A DNA stretch of 64,000 bases from Dasypus novemcinctus (lineage: Eukaryota > Chordata > Mammalia > Cingulata > Dasypodidae). Shown here piece after piece: positions 1 through 10,939 of this stretch. The stretch covers positions 155,182,216-155,246,215 of the forward strand of contig NC_080673.1 in the NCBI RefSeq assembly GCF_030445035.2, read 5' to 3'. The notes beneath the pieces are model-generated. The model saw only the letters and a list, made by a program, of their open reading frames with translations. It was not told the origin of the DNA and made no database searches. Positions within the stretch are counted from its first letter, which is position 1. Every line of letters starts with the position of its first letter. A program made the position numbers and the translations under genes.

Positions 1-125
1 TTAAATTTATTTTTTAATTTTTATTTTTTTAATTAAAGTTAATAGATCACAAGGAATGTTACATTAAAAAAAAACAAGAAACATAAGAGGTTCCCATATA
101 ACCCACTCCCTACCCCCCACCACAT
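1..125 (-). mobile_element. LINE-1 3' end fragment, antisense
   Basis: A T-rich run is followed by sequence that reads, on the minus strand, as the extreme 3' end of the xenarthran L1 seen several more times in this window. The shared words are GAGGTTCCCATAT and the C-rich block after it. It lies head-to-tail with a second copy of the same end starting near 126, so two L1 3' ends are stacked. The element continues beyond the window edge. Confidence 0.6.
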
Positions 126-828
126 CATTTTTGTAAATTTTATTTTTTTGAAGATATATACATCACAAAAAAAAAGTTACACTAAAAAATATAAGAGGTT
201 CCTGTATACCTCCCACCCCCCGACCCCACTCCTCCCACATCAACAACCTCCCTCATCATTGTGGCACACTCATCGCACTCGGTGAACACATATTGGGGCA
301 CTGCTGCACTACACAGATAATAGTTTACCCTGTAGTTCGCACTCTCCCCAGTACATTCAGTGGGTTATGGCAGGATATATAAAGTCCAGCATCTGACCCT
401 GCAATATCATTAAGGACAACTCAACATCCCAAAAATGCCCCCATACCACATATTTTCTATACTCTCCCTGCCCTCAGCAACTACTGTGGCCACCTTCTCC
501 ACCTCGGTGCTAAAATTTCTTCTATTACTCATCACAATAGTTTTGTAGTAGGATATCAGTAAGTCCCCTCTAGTCTATATTTTATTCCTCCATTCTGTGG
601 ACCCTAGGATGGTGATGTCCCCTCCACCTCTAGATCAAGAGGGGACTTATATTCCACATGGATGATGGAAGCAATTCCTCTGCTTGCAGTTGTAGGCACT
701 CTTGATTCCCTGGTGTGGTGGTTGACCGTCTTCACCTCTCTGTTAGCTGATCTGGGTAAGACCAATGAACCAGAGAGTAGGAGTCGCCACTCTGCTGAGG
801 TCAGGGGTAGGCCAGTATCTGAATAGCT
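126..828 (-). mobile_element. LINE-1 3'UTR, antisense, 5'-truncated
   Basis: The reverse complement matches the 3'UTR of the sense L1 at 27480-28740 block by block: the stretch around CCACCTCTAGATC, the GTTGACC..CACCTC stretch, and the extreme 3' end with GAGGTTCC. There is no ORF; this is noncoding L1 tail. It ends just before the LTR that starts at 831. Confidence 0.7.
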
Positions 829-866
829 GGTGTATTAGTTTTCCAGGTTGCTTTGACAAATACCAC

Positions 867-1517
867 TGTTTTAGTTTACCAAAAGGCTAGTAATGCCTTT
901 TGTACCTAGAAATGGGTTGGCTTTTATAAAGGGGATTTATTTGGGGTAAAAGCTTACAGTTACAAGGCTATGAAAAGTCTAAACCAAGGCGCCATCAGAG
1001 ATGCTTTCTCACTAAAGTCAGCTACCACTGATCTTCTTGTCCAGGAACATGGCAAAGTCAGATGGCCACTGATCTCTGCGGAGGTCTCTGCCTTTCTGCA
1101 GCTGTAGGCAAACCCGGCATAGGACTTGTCTCTTACTGGGTCTCCTCTCTCTCTCTCTCTGGGCCTTAGCATCTTGAGCCTCTTTGGGCTTCCCTCTTTG
1201 CAGCTCAGTTGTGGGTGAAACCTTTCTCACATGGCAGGATCAAATACAGCAGTTTCCTTTTCCTGGGTCTCTGTCTCTCTGTCTCTCTCTGCCTCTCTGG
1301 ATTTATATCAGACCCAGAAAGGGGACAGAGACTCAACCTGAGTCACACCTCACTGACATAGTCCAATCAAAAGTCCTAAAGAGATCTTATCAAGTAAACT
1401 AATCAAAGGACCCTCAACTGAATTTAATGCAATCAAAGGGTATCATGCCCATGGGAATAGTTTAAAAATATAACGTTTCTCTTTTTGAGGTTCATAAAAT
1501 AATTTCAAACTGCTCCA
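867..1517 (-). mobile_element. Solo LTR, xenarthran 5-bp-TSD family, antisense
   Basis: It begins TGTTTTAGTTTACC and ends CAAACTGCTCCA, matching on the minus strand the LTR at 29714-30223. Its poly(A) signal reads AATAAA on the minus strand (TTTATTTGGGG near 937). An exact 5-bp TSD, ACCAC, lies at 862-866 and 1518-1522. It contains a CT-rich tract near 1145. No internal retroviral sequence is present, so it is a solo LTR. Confidence 0.75.
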
Positions 1518-1838
1518 ACCACCAAGTGGTTTTGGCTTAAAGAACAAGAATTTATTGGCTCATGGTTGCAGAATCTAAAAGGCTGGCTTCCTCCTGGGGT
1601 TGGTACCATTCTGGCTGGCTGGCATTCCCTTGGGTTCTTTGGCTTTCCCATCACATGGCAATGTCCTCTCTTTCCTCTTCTGGGTTCCAGCTGACTTTGG
1701 ACTACTGGATCCTCCCCATGGCTTTCTTTCTTTAAAGCCTCCAGTAATTCTGATCCAGTTGACCATACCTTAACTAGAAATAACATCTTCAAAAGGTCCT
1801 TTTTACAATGGGTTTGCACTCACAGAAATGGGATTAAG

Positions 1839-2276
1839 TTTTGTGTTTTTTTTAAGATTTTTTTATTTATTTCTCTCCCCTTTCTCCTCCCCCTGCTCCC
1901 CCACCCCCCACCATTGTCTGCTCTCTGTGTCCATTCGCTGTATGTTTTTCTGTGTCCGCTTGCATTCTTGTCAGCAGCACTGGGAATCAGTGTCTCTTTT
2001 GGTTGCATTATCTTGCTGAGTCAGCTCTCCGTGTGTGCAGCACCACTCCTGGGCAGGCTGTGCTTTTTCTGTGTGAGGCAGCTCTCCATGCAGGGCGCAC
2101 TCCTTGCATGTGGGGCTCCTCTACACAGGGACCCCCCTGCATGGCACGGCACTCCTTGTGTGCACCAGCACTGCACATGGGCCAGCTCACCACACAAGTC
2201 AGGAGGCCCTGGATTTGAACCCTGGACCTCCCATTTGGTAGGCGGATGCACTATCAGTTGAGCCAAATCTGCTTCC
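1839..2276 (-). mobile_element. DAS-type SINE (long form), antisense
   Basis: A T-rich tail at the left and a tRNA-like head at the right (GAGCCAAATCTGCTTCC, the complement of the A-box region) show minus orientation. The TSD TGGGATTAAG is perfect at 1829-1838 and 2277-2286. The SINE splits the older LTR 831-2332. The open frames here are only translated SINE body. Confidence 0.88.
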
Positions 2277-2332
2277 TGGGATTAAGGTTAAGAACATTTT
2301 TTTTTCTGGGATACACAATCCAATCTACCACA

Positions 2333-2620
2333 CCTGGGACTGGTCCTCAGATTCTCTATCTGATACTATCCTTACCCTTTGAGGAGTCAGAAGTTCTGGC
2401 ACCTTCAACCTTCTATGGCAATGAGAAAAGACAAGTCAATATGGTAACAGGAAGGGCTGAACAAGGTAGGATATCAGTAGCATTTAGTACATTTGAAACA
2501 TGCTACATCCTTTGAAACTTCAAAGTTTCTAAAACCAGAAAACTATGTGCAACGACTATTTTGCTCAACATCAATACAACTACCATTTTGAGCATTTAAT
2601 TATGTATTATATAACTATGT
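2333..2620. other. Intergenic, nothing recognised
   Basis: This is AT-leaning sequence between the LTR and the MIR. An open frame over 2246-2515 crosses the LTR edge and has no recognisable domain. I see no exon, RNA gene or repeat that I can name. Confidence 0.4.
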
Positions 2621-2624
2621 ACAT

Positions 2625-2850
2625 AATACCTTAACTATGTAATTTCACTTACTCTTGACAACAATATCTGTAAAGTAGATATTATTATCCCACTTTTATT
2701 TATGAAGAAACTCAGGGGATGTGATTTGCTTGAGGACATACAGCTAGTAAATGACAGAGACAGAATTCAAAGCTGAGCCCATCCAGCTCCAAAATCCCAC
2801 TCTTGGTCTACTTCACCAAGCAGAGCTCACACCCTGATCTACCTCCCACT
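2625..2850 (-). repeat. MIR SINE remnant, antisense
   Basis: The segment reads as the complement of a MIR: ATTATTATCCCACTTTTATT, GAAGAAACTCAGGGGATG, then ACATACAGCTAGTAAATG and a tail like GAGCCCATCCAGCTCC. These are the usual MIR core words in antisense order. It is old and diverged. Confidence 0.7.
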
Positions 2851-3584
2851 CTAACTGCATGAAATCAAGTTCTTCCTTTGTCACTTCGATACATTTATTT
2901 GCTATCAGCTGCTTTTTAGACTTTGTTTTAATGGATAATAATGCGTCTGTTCTAGAACTAGCTTCTCAGGATGCCTGGGAACATTTGAGTCACAACTGAA
3001 TAATAACAAATTATGTTTTCCTTAACAAATCTCTCATCTAATCACAAAACAAGTGTAGATGTTGCAAATGCATGTTGGTGTTTACATACTGCTTGTGAGC
3101 AGTAGAGTAGGAGAACATCAAAGTTCTGTGGATGAAAAAGAATCTCCTCTGATCTTCAGTTCAAAGACAACCACACAAAAAAGCCTTCCCAGCAACACCT
3201 TCAAGATTAATGTCGATCAAGCTTTCCCTTCAACTTGTCTATACAAGTGTGTACAATATAATGAGCAAAGCTTCTTCAGAAACTATAACCACCTCTAAAA
3301 CAGCAGTAAAAAATACCTATAGCACACACACAATTATTTTTCTGATAGTTTATAGAAAATTTTAGGCATCGGACCCATTTTTCTTCTTAACCCTGATTCC
3401 CTAACACCACATAAGAAGGGAAGCCAACAAAACCCCGTCACAAAGAGGGATGAGTACTGTTTCTAAGCCAAATAATTTAAATACCAGACAACATTTTCTA
3501 TAATGCCTACAGAATTTTCCTTTCCTTTCTCCCCAGAGCTCACATCTAACCTTTTCCATGCCACACATTCAGCTTCCCAACGCC
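2851..3584. other. Intergenic, no gene seen
   Basis: A 79-codon open frame (3059-3298) is the longest here. It shows no signal peptide, domain or splice sites that I can defend. No repeat was named with confidence. Confidence 0.4.
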
Positions 3585-3589
3585 GTTTG

Positions 3590-4275
3590 TGTCTTAGTTT
3601 GCCAAAGGGCTGCTGATGCAGAGTACCAGAAATGGGTTGGCTTTTATAATGGGAAATGAGTTAGGGGTAAAACCTTACAGTTCCAAGACCATGATATATC
3701 CAAATCAAGACATCAGCAGAGATGTTTTCTCACCAAATTCAGCACTACGTCATGAAGCAAGATGGTGGGCGATCTCCACCTAGGTGTCTGCCTTCCCCTC
3801 CAGGCTCACCGTCTCTCTGAGCCCAACTCCCTGAGCTCAGTTGTAAGCAACCAAGCATAGGGTTTGTCTCTTTCCAGCCTTCTCTCTCAGTCTCAGCTAC
3901 TCTGCTTTCTTCCCGAGTTCAGTTGTGACCTATTAGGCATACAGCAGGGCTTGTCTCCTGTGCCTTGAACTGCAGTCTGGGCTCAGAGCCTTGTGGGCCT
4001 CTTTCTGTGTCTCTGTGCTCTGCTGGTTCCAGACTCTGGGACCTCTCTCTGCCCTCAGGGCTACTCTGTTTTCCTGCAGTCCTCTCTCACACAGGGCTTC
4101 CTTTTCCTCTGTGTCTCCATTTATATCAGACCCAGCAAGAGGGCAGAGACCCAAGATGGCTCATGCCTCACTGGCATAGTCCTATCAAAAGGCCCCATAC
4201 TCAAAAGAATGGATTAGTTAAAAAACATAATCTTTTTCATTTTTGGGATTCATATAAGAACTTCAAACTATCACA
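3590..4275 (-). mobile_element. LTR of the same xenarthran family, antisense
   Basis: It starts TGTCTTAGTTTGCCAAAGG and ends CTTCAAACTATCACA, the same termini as the LTRs at 867 and 38013. Two CT-rich, GAGCTCAG-containing blocks in the middle look like internal duplications and make it longer (about 690 bp) than the 29714 copy. Flanks GTTTG and GCTTA agree at 3 of 5 bases, so the TSD is decayed or a boundary is off by a few bases. Confidence 0.65.
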
Positions 4276-4329
4276 GCTTATTAGAGTCTCAACACCACCT
4301 CCATAAACCGGTGCTCTGTTGGGATACAG

Positions 4330-4545
4330 CAACTCACAGAAGATACCCTTGCTCCTTCACAGGTTGTCTGATGCCTCATTCCTGCCTCCCACAGTGCCTG
4401 GTGCTACCTCTACACATCTTACCATTCGGTTATCATCCGTGAGCTCTTTGAGGACCAGGATCATGTTTTGATCATCCTTGTATTCTAGGCACACAGCCAT
4501 GCCCAGCACACAGTCAATGGCCAATAAGTGCTATTGTCTGGTTAA
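4330..4545 (+). repeat. L2 LINE 3' end, sense
   Basis: GAGCTCTTTGAGGACCAGGA, then CACAGCCATGCCCAGCACA and GGCCAATAAGTGCTATTG follow the order of the L2 3' end (..dedicated 'agggcaggga', 'cagtgcctgg', 'gctcaataaat' words). Diverged; ancient. Confidence 0.6.
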
Positions 4546-5880
4546 GTGCATGAGTACAAATGCAGACCCAACCTTCTGCCCTGTAGCTGAAAATGATAGT
4601 CCCCAGGAGGTCTGGGAAAGAAGAGGGAGCACACTGAGGAGCAAGTCAAATGAAGCAAGGATGGAGTATGTGATAGGGTAAGAAATCAGAACAAGGGAAG
4701 TTAGTAGGAAGGAGCTCATTTGGTACAGTTAAAAGGTGGAGCAGATGATTATGTGACAGCCATTACAGGGCACAGAGTAGAGCTTCAGCTGTAGAGAAGT
4801 GATATCATTTTCACTGTAATCAGTGTCCAGGATGGATTCTAAATGTTTTAACTCTTTCCAGCTAGAAGTGTTGGTTGGGGTTCTGTATTTATTTATTTCG
4901 AATTTATGGGAGTCCAGGCTAATGTGGTGGTACCCTCATTTGTGTGATAAATGCCTAAAATCTTCTGCCATGCTGTACACCTGTGATCTCCATAGCAGAC
5001 CTGAGGAATATGTCCCAGAATGAGCTGGACAAGACCCCAGGCTGCAGCAGATCACCTGTACGTAGCCTGCTGTGCTATTGGAATTTGAATCAGGCCATTG
5101 TGAAACACCTAAAAATGGTTTCAAATATTTTCAACAGAAATACTGTAAATTTAATAGCTCGTTCAGTACACAAATATTTGTTGAGTTTCAAATATATGGT
5201 GACAATGCTGCTGGCTCTAAGGACATGGTTTCACACAGTTCACAGGCTTAGTAAAAATAAATAGGAAAGATCGAATATAAAAATGTTTCACTTTCCCACT
5301 CATTATGTAAGTCTACATCAACTGCTATTCAGTGTATAGAAGAATGTGGGCAAGAGCAGAAGACAGAATATCATGAGTTCCAATGTCATCTGTATACCAG
5401 CATATATGACAAGAGCAATTTCTCCTCTGAGTTCCTGGGGCAATTGGGAGAATTTCATGCACAGGGATTGTCTTCATTTGTTATATAAAATCCACACCAG
5501 ACCCCAAATAATGAACATTAATAACAGCATGTCCAGAAGCACTGAGAATGTATGTTTGAAGAAGTTCAATTGTGGGGACTAGAATCCAGCTAGCTCTCTG
5601 CAGGTCAACAGATCCCAGGGGCCTGGAGGTAGGGCAGGGCTGACACTTCCTGTTCAGTTCCTTCTCTGAAACTTAACAATCAGATAAGATGTTCCTCCTA
5701 CCCTGGAGAGGAATGAGGGAGGGAGCAGAGAAGCCAGGCAGGTTATCCGTTAGGATAGTCCTCAACCTGGAATTTATTGGCAGGAGGAATTAAGCACTTC
5801 CCTCTAACCAGCTCAATATTTTGAAGTAGTCCATTTCATTCCCTGAGATTTCCTCCTGACCTGCCTTTCAAAAACAAGTG
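4546..5880. other. Intergenic; possible L2 tail near 5160
   Basis: This 1.3 kb holds no gene that I can support. CACAAATATTTGTTGAGTTT near 5169-5188 followed by GACAATGCTGCTGGC resembles an antisense L2 or MIR tail. The remaining open frames (all below 95 codons) look random. Confidence 0.35.
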
Positions 5881-5884
5881 AATC

Positions 5885-6720
5885 CAGGTAACAACACACT
5901 CAATAGTTAAAGACTGAAAGCTTTTGTTCTAAGATCTGGTGCAAGACAAGGATGCCCACTGTCACCATTGTTATTCAACATTGTACTGTAAGTTCTAGCC
6001 AAAGCAGTTAGGCAAGAAAAAGAAATAAAAGGCATCCAAATTGGAAAGAATTTCACTATTTGCAGATGACATAATCCTATTTACAGAAAGTCCTGAAAAA
6101 TCTACAACTAAGCTACCAGAGCGAGTAAATGAATTTGGCAAAGTAGCAGGATACAAGAGCAACAACCAAAAATCAGTAGTGTTTCTATACACTAGTAAAT
6201 GAGCAATTTGAAAAAGAGTTCAAGAAAAACTTTACATTCCATTTACAATAGCAACTAAGAGAATCAAATATCTCCGAATAAATGTAATCAAGGATATAAA
6301 GGACTTGTATGCAGAAGACTACAAAACATGGCTGAAAAAAATAAAAGACCTAAATAAATGGAAGGACATTCTGTTAATGAATTGAAAGACTAAATATAGT
6401 TAAGATGTCAATTCTACCCAAAATGATTTACAAATTCCATGCAGTTCCAATAAAAATTCCACAGCCTACTTTTCAGAAATGGAAAAGCCAATTATCAAAT
6501 TTATTTGGAAGGGTAAGGGGTCCTGAATAGCTAAAAATCTTGGAAAAGAACAATGAGGTTAAAGGACAAATTAAGGAGGTAGAGGTCAAAACAGATTACG
6601 AAGCTATAGTGGTCAAAACAGCATGGTACTGGCACAAAGATAGATATTTCCACTAAGGGAATCAAATTAAGAGTTCAGAAACAGACCCTCACATCTATAG
6701 CCAATTGATATTTTTCTGGC
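5885..6720 (+). mobile_element. LINE-1 ORF2 fragment (reverse transcriptase region), degenerate
   Basis: The sequence runs through the RT region of L1 ORF2: TCTGGTGCAAGACAAGGATG (RQGCPLS-type), then TATTTGCAGATGACATAATC (FADDI-type catalytic motif near 6057), then the TGGAAGGACAT and TTATTTGGAAGGGTAAGG blocks. Stops and frameshifts break the frame throughout. Both 5' and 3' ends are missing, so it is an inactive relic. Confidence 0.85.
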
Positions 6721-6744
6721 CAGGGTGGGGGGCACAGTAACTGT

Positions 6745-6837
6745 GCTTTTCTTTTGTAATAATAAACTTTATTTTTAAATTAATCTAAAACTTTAGTTTT
6801 AGATCACAGAAAAGTTACATTAAAAGTGTAAGGGGTG
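6745..6837 (-). mobile_element. Old LINE-1 3'UTR, antisense, left part
   Basis: TAGTTTTAGATCACAGAAAAG followed by TTACATTAAAAGTGTAAGG is the complement of an old L1M-type 3' end. The same element resumes at about 10632 (AAATTATAAGGGATTCCCAT). Everything between is later insertion: SINEs and the CNN3 retrocopy. Confidence 0.55.
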
Positions 6838-7104
6838 GAAGTGGCTGTGGCTCAATCAGTTGGGCTCACATCTACCATATGGGAGGCCCTGGGTTCACGT
6901 CCCAGGACCTCCTTGTGAAGGCAAAGCTGGCCCGTTTGCTGTGGAGAGCTGGTGCAGCAAGATGATGCAACAACAACAACAACAAAAAAGGGAGACAAGT
7001 AGATACAGAAAAAAAGAAGGGCAAATGGACAGAGAAGAGACAGCAAAAGAAAAGCAACAAGCTGCAAGGGTGGAACAAATAAATTAATTAATTAAGGTTT
7101 TTTT
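6838..7104 (+). mobile_element. DAS-type SINE, sense
   Basis: The tRNA-like head GTGGCTGTGGCTCAATCAG and B-box-like GGTTCACGTCC are followed by a SINE body, an (AAC)n microsatellite near 6970, and an A-rich tail. It is flanked by AAGTGTAAGGGG (6826-6837 and again at 7108-7119), a clear TSD. Confidence 0.82.
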
Positions 7105-7117
7105 TTTAAGTGTAAGG

Positions 7118-9335
7118 GGGAGTCTGTGGGAGCTGCGGTGCTGGTGGGTGTGTGAGCGGGTCTTTGGAGTGGACTGGAGGATTTGCGGCACCGACTTGGA
7201 CCGAGTTGCCCAGGCACTGCTCACCCTGCTGCATGCAATGGTGTCCTGCACCGCTGGGAGGAGTGAGCTCTGAGCATCTCCTGCTGCCTCCACTCTTCAG
7301 GGCCAGGAGCGAGGAAGTCGAGTGCGAGAGACTTCCAGACCCTAGCACAACCTCCTCCCACTGCCTGAACCACTATGACCCACTTCAACAAGGGCACTTC
7401 TTAGAGTCTCAGCTGATATCAAGAACAAGATTGCATCCAAGTAGGATCATTTGGCAGAAGATCTTCACAGCTGGATAGAAGAGGTGACTGGCATGAGCAC
7501 TGGCACCAACTTTCAGTTGGGCCTGAAAAATGGCATAATCCTCTGCGAACTCATAAACTACAGCCCAGCCAGGTGCACTGAAGAAGGTCAATGAGCCCTC
7601 ATTAAAGTGGCCTCAGGTGGAGAATATTGGCAACTTTATTCAAGGTATTCAGGCTAAGGTATGATGCCATGTGACATATTTGAAGCAAATGATCTTTTTT
7701 CAGAATGGAAATATGACCCAGGTTCATACTACGCTGGTGGCTCTTGCAGGTCTGGCTAAGAGAAAAGGATTCCATACAACCACTGACATGGGAGTTAAGT
7801 ATGCAGAAAAACAAACAAGACATTTTGACGAAGGAAAATTAAAAGTTGCCCAGAGTGCAACTGGCTTGCAGTTGGGAACCAACATATGTGCCAGCCAGGC
7901 AAGTATGACAGCCTATGGGACCAGGAGGCATCTTTATGACCCCAAGATGCAAATTGACAAACCTTTTGACCAGATCATGATTAATCTGCAGATGGGCACT
8001 AACGAAGGAGCCAGCCAGGCAGGGATGTTAGCATCATGTACCAGAAGAGATGTCTATGATCAGAGGCTAACCTTACAACCAGTGGACAACAAGACGATTT
8101 CTCTACAGACTGGGACCAACAGAGTTACTTCCCAGAAAGGAATGAGTATATATGGGCTTGGGCAGCAAGGATATGATCCTGAGTACTGTGCTGTTCCAGC
8201 AGAACCTGTCATTCTCAATGGAAGCCAAGGAACAGGAACAAATGAGTCAGAAGTCAGTGATAGCGATTATCAGGCAGAATATCCCAATGAATATCATGGC
8301 AAGTACTAAGATGACTACCCCAGAGATTGCCAATATGGGGACCAAGGTATTGATTATTAGATACACAAAGAGGAGAGCTCAGTAGTCCAGTTTTTACTCA
8401 GTGAGAACCATGCTAACCTGAGTAATTTTTATCTTGTCTTCCTACACTATTATGCTTATTGTACCTAAAAGAAATATTGCCTTACATACATTCCTTTTTC
8501 TGCCTCTTCCCTAAATAATTGCCTTTTAATGCTGTACCAGTTAAATCAAATAGCATAACCAACAACTGGTGTATGAAGTAAAAAGGAATACTGTGAAAGG
8601 GGAATAATTCTTGTACAACCAATTCTTTTATTAAAGATAGATGCATTTTTTTAAAAAAGATTTATTTTTTTATTTCTCCACCCCCCTTGGTGTTTGTGCT
8701 TGCTGTCAGCTTTCTGTGTCTGTTCATTGTGTGCACTCTGTGTCAGCTTGTCTTCTTCAGGAGGTACCAGGAACCTACCCCAGGACCTCCCATGTGGGAG
8801 GTGGGCACCCAACTGCTTAAGCCACATCCGCTCCCTGAAGATCTATGCATTTTTACAACCTTCTATTTAAACTGGTATTTTCAAACAATAGGAAGCCTCT
8901 TTTCTCTCTCTCTTTTTTTTTTTTTTTTAACATTTTAGTGCCTGGTTTCAACATGAAAGACTAAACTCGTGCTTATACCTAAATGTGGTCTTTATCAAAC
9001 TAAATCTAAGATGAAGCATTTTAGGAATTTACATATCAGTGTTTTTAAAGTATTGTTTGCTACTTTTAAAATAAAGTCATGATCAGTGTGCATTTGTGAT
9101 TGTATGTGCACTCATTTTCGTATCCAAGCTGACAAGAGGTTTTCAGAGTGGGGTTCCAAGGAGCACATACGAAATTGGCCTGCAGACATTTAGGTCTGTG
9201 TGTTGCATTTTCCCTTTCTGTTTGTGCCAATGTACCAATGTAGAATTGCTCTGTTTTCTTCAACTATATTTATTCCTGCATTTTTGAGAATAAACTTACC
9301 CCATTGTATTTTTTATAAATAAATAAATATTTTTA
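7118..9335 (+). pseudogene. CNN3P: Processed pseudogene of calponin-3 (CNN3)
   Basis: An intronless copy of the mRNA for calponin-3, an actin-binding cytoskeletal regulator. A GC-rich 5'UTR (about 7118-7374) leads to ATG at 7375 and the start MTHFNKGTS. A TAG then breaks codon 10, and frameshifts and a short deletion damage the N-terminal CH domain; IEEVTG and the GTNFQLGLK block are visible at 7477-7530. A 212-codon frame (7671-8309) keeps most of the C-terminal half: GNMTQVHTTLVALAGLAK, then three calponin (CLIK) repeats near residues 65-90, 105-130 and 144-170, then the acidic tail. A TAA ends this frame at 8307; the ancestral stop corresponds to TAG at 8358. The 3'UTR runs on, with a SINE inside, to an AATAAA (9289) and an A-rich tail near 9316-9345. 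Lack of introns, the A-tail and flanking repeats mark L1-mediated retroposition. The identification is by protein recognition and is strong. Confidence 0.93.
8651..8836 (-). mobile_element. DAS-type SINE (short form), antisense, inside CNN3 pseudogene 3'UTR
   Basis: The sequence reads in reverse as a tRNA-like head (TTAAGCCACATCCGCTCCC is its complement) plus a short body and A-tail (AAGATTTATTTTTTTATTTC at left). Near-identical flanks GATAGATGCATTTTT (8636-8650) and GATCTATGCATTTTT (8840-8854) are the TSD. The insertion is later than the retrocopy. Confidence 0.8.
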
Positions 9336-9737
9336 AAAGATTTTTTTTTTTTAAAGATTTATTTATTTATTTAATTTCCCCCCCTCCCCTGGTTGTCTGT
9401 TCTTGGTGTCTATTTGCTGCGTCTTGTTTCTTTGTCCGCTTCTGTTGTCGTCAGCGGCACGGGAAGTGTGGGCGGCGCCATTCCTGGGCAGGCTGCTCTT
9501 TCTTTTCACGCTGGGCGGCTTTCCTCACGGGCGCACTCCTTGCGCGTGGGGCTCCCCCACGCGGGGGACACCCTTGCGTGGCACGCGGGGGACACCCTTG
9601 CGTGGCACGGCACTCCTTGCGCGCATCAGCACTGCGCATGGCCAGCTCCACACGGGTCAAGGAGGCCCGGGGTTTGAACCGCGGGCCTCCCATATGGTAG
9701 ACGGACGCCCTAACCACTGGGCCAAAGTCCGTTTCCT
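9336..9737 (-). mobile_element. DAS-type SINE (long form), antisense, with an internal 24-bp duplication
   Basis: This is a GC-rich, little-diverged long SINE in minus orientation: T/A-rich tail at left, head complement GGGCCAAAGTCCGTTTCC at right. It carries a perfect tandem duplication of 24 bp (9558-9581 and 9582-9605) within the body. That makes its translated frame longer than in sister copies. It lies directly against a second antisense SINE. Confidence 0.9.
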
Positions 9738-10155
9738 AAAAGATTTTTTAAAAATTTATTTCTCTCCCCTTCCCCCCACCCCCACCATTGTCTGCTCTCT
9801 GGGTCTATTCACTGTGTGTTCTTCTGTGTCTGCTTGCGTTCTTGTCAGCGGCGCTGGATATCTGTGTCTCTTTCTGTTGCATCATCTTGCTGTGTCAGCT
9901 CTCCCTGTGTACGGCGCCACTCCTGGGTAGGCTGTGCTTTTTTCGTGAGGGGTGGTTCTCCTTACAGGGCGCACTCCTCAAGCGTGGGGCTCCCCTATGT
10001 GGGGGACACCCCTGTGTGGCACTGCACTCCTTGTGCGCATCAGCACTGCATGTGAGCCAGCTCACCACACAGGTCAGGAGGCCCGAGGTTTGAACCCTGG
10101 ACCTCCCATGTGGTAGGCGGACACTCTATCACTTGAGCCACATCCGCTTCCCAAA
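9738..10155 (-). mobile_element. DAS-type SINE (long form), antisense
   Basis: The same orientation and architecture as the preceding SINE but more diverged: tail near 9738-9775, head complement GAGCCACATCCGCTTCCC at 10135-10152. The two stacked antisense SINEs probably inserted in the A-rich tail of the CNN3 retrocopy, since T-rich ends of antisense SINEs match such targets. Confidence 0.85.
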
Positions 10156-10189
10156 TATATTTTTGAACATTCAAAAAAAAAGTATAAGG

Positions 10190-10630
10190 GGGAAGTGGAT
10201 GTGACTCAAGTGATAGGGCTTCCGCCTACCATACGGGAGAACCCGGGTTTGATTCCTGGAGCCTCCTGGTGAAAATGAAGAAGAGAAAGAGTGCCTGCAC
10301 AGTGAGCCAGTGTCTGCATGGCAAGCTGAGTGCCCACACAGTGAGCCAGTGCCCAAGCAAGTGAGTCACTCAGCAAGATGATGATGCAAAGACAAAGGGG
10401 AGAGTCAAGGTGAAGTGCAGCAAAGACCAGGAACTAAGGTAGCGCAGATGACAGGGAACCTCTCTCCATATCAGAGGTCCCCAGGATCAAATCCCGTTGA
10501 ATCCTAGAAGAGAAAAAATGAGAAGACAAAAAGAGAAACAGATACAAAAGATCACATAGGGAATGGATATAGACAGCACAAAAACCCAGCAGGGCAGGGG
10601 AGGAAAAGGGGGAGGAGAAAGGGACGGGGA
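10190..10630 (+). mobile_element. Dimeric DAS-type SINE, sense
   Basis: The first tRNA-like unit starts GGAAGTGGATGTGACTCAAG with B-box-like GGTTTGATTCC. A second unit begins near 10433 (GAACTAAGGTAGCGCAGATG) with its own box B-like GGATCAAATCCC. The A-rich linker between and the tail after show a fused dimer. The same two-unit order recurs at 12503-12972 and, reversed, at 51331-51806. Confidence 0.72.
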
Positions 10631-10631
10631 G

Positions 10632-10925
10632 GAGTGAAATTATAAGGGATTCCCATATATCTCCCCTACCCATGAACACAATTTCTCCTATTATTAACAT
10701 ATTAGTGTGGTACATTTGTTACAATGGATGAACCAAATATTGAAGCATTGCTACTAACCAAGGGCTGAAATTTACATTATGGTTTGCACTTTGTGCTATA
10801 CAGCTTTACAGTTTTACAGTTTTACATTTTTGGGCATAGGAACTGTTCTGTATAATATTGCATTGACAGATACATGACACTATACATTTGTTAAAGCCTA
10901 TGAATTGAGTCTTCTACAGTTTAAC
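10632..10925 (-). mobile_element. Old LINE-1 3'UTR, antisense, right part
   Basis: GATTCCCATATATCTCCCCT, then TACATTTGTTACAATGGATG and GATACATGACACTATACATT, follow the complement of an L1M-type 3'UTR. This continues the element begun at 6745 and frames the insertions in between. Confidence 0.55.
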
Positions 10926-10939
10926 TTGGGTCCTGCTGC

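Larger units (their letters stand above)
831..2332 (-). mobile_element. MaLR/ERVL-like LTR, split by two younger insertions
   Basis: The sequence starts TGTATTAGTTTTCCAG and ends ..CTACCACA, typical TG..CA LTR ends. It carries an antisense AATAAA (TTTATT near 1550). It is flanked by GCTGG (826-830) and CCTGG (2333-2337), a 5-bp duplication with one mismatch, as expected for ERVL/MaLR integration. A younger LTR (867-1517) and a SINE (1839-2276) sit inside. Subfamily assignment is uncertain. Confidence 0.6.

Noticed and set aside
9403-9930. 175-codon open frame
   Set aside because: It lies wholly within two adjacent antisense SINEs; the same peptides recur wherever this SINE occurs.
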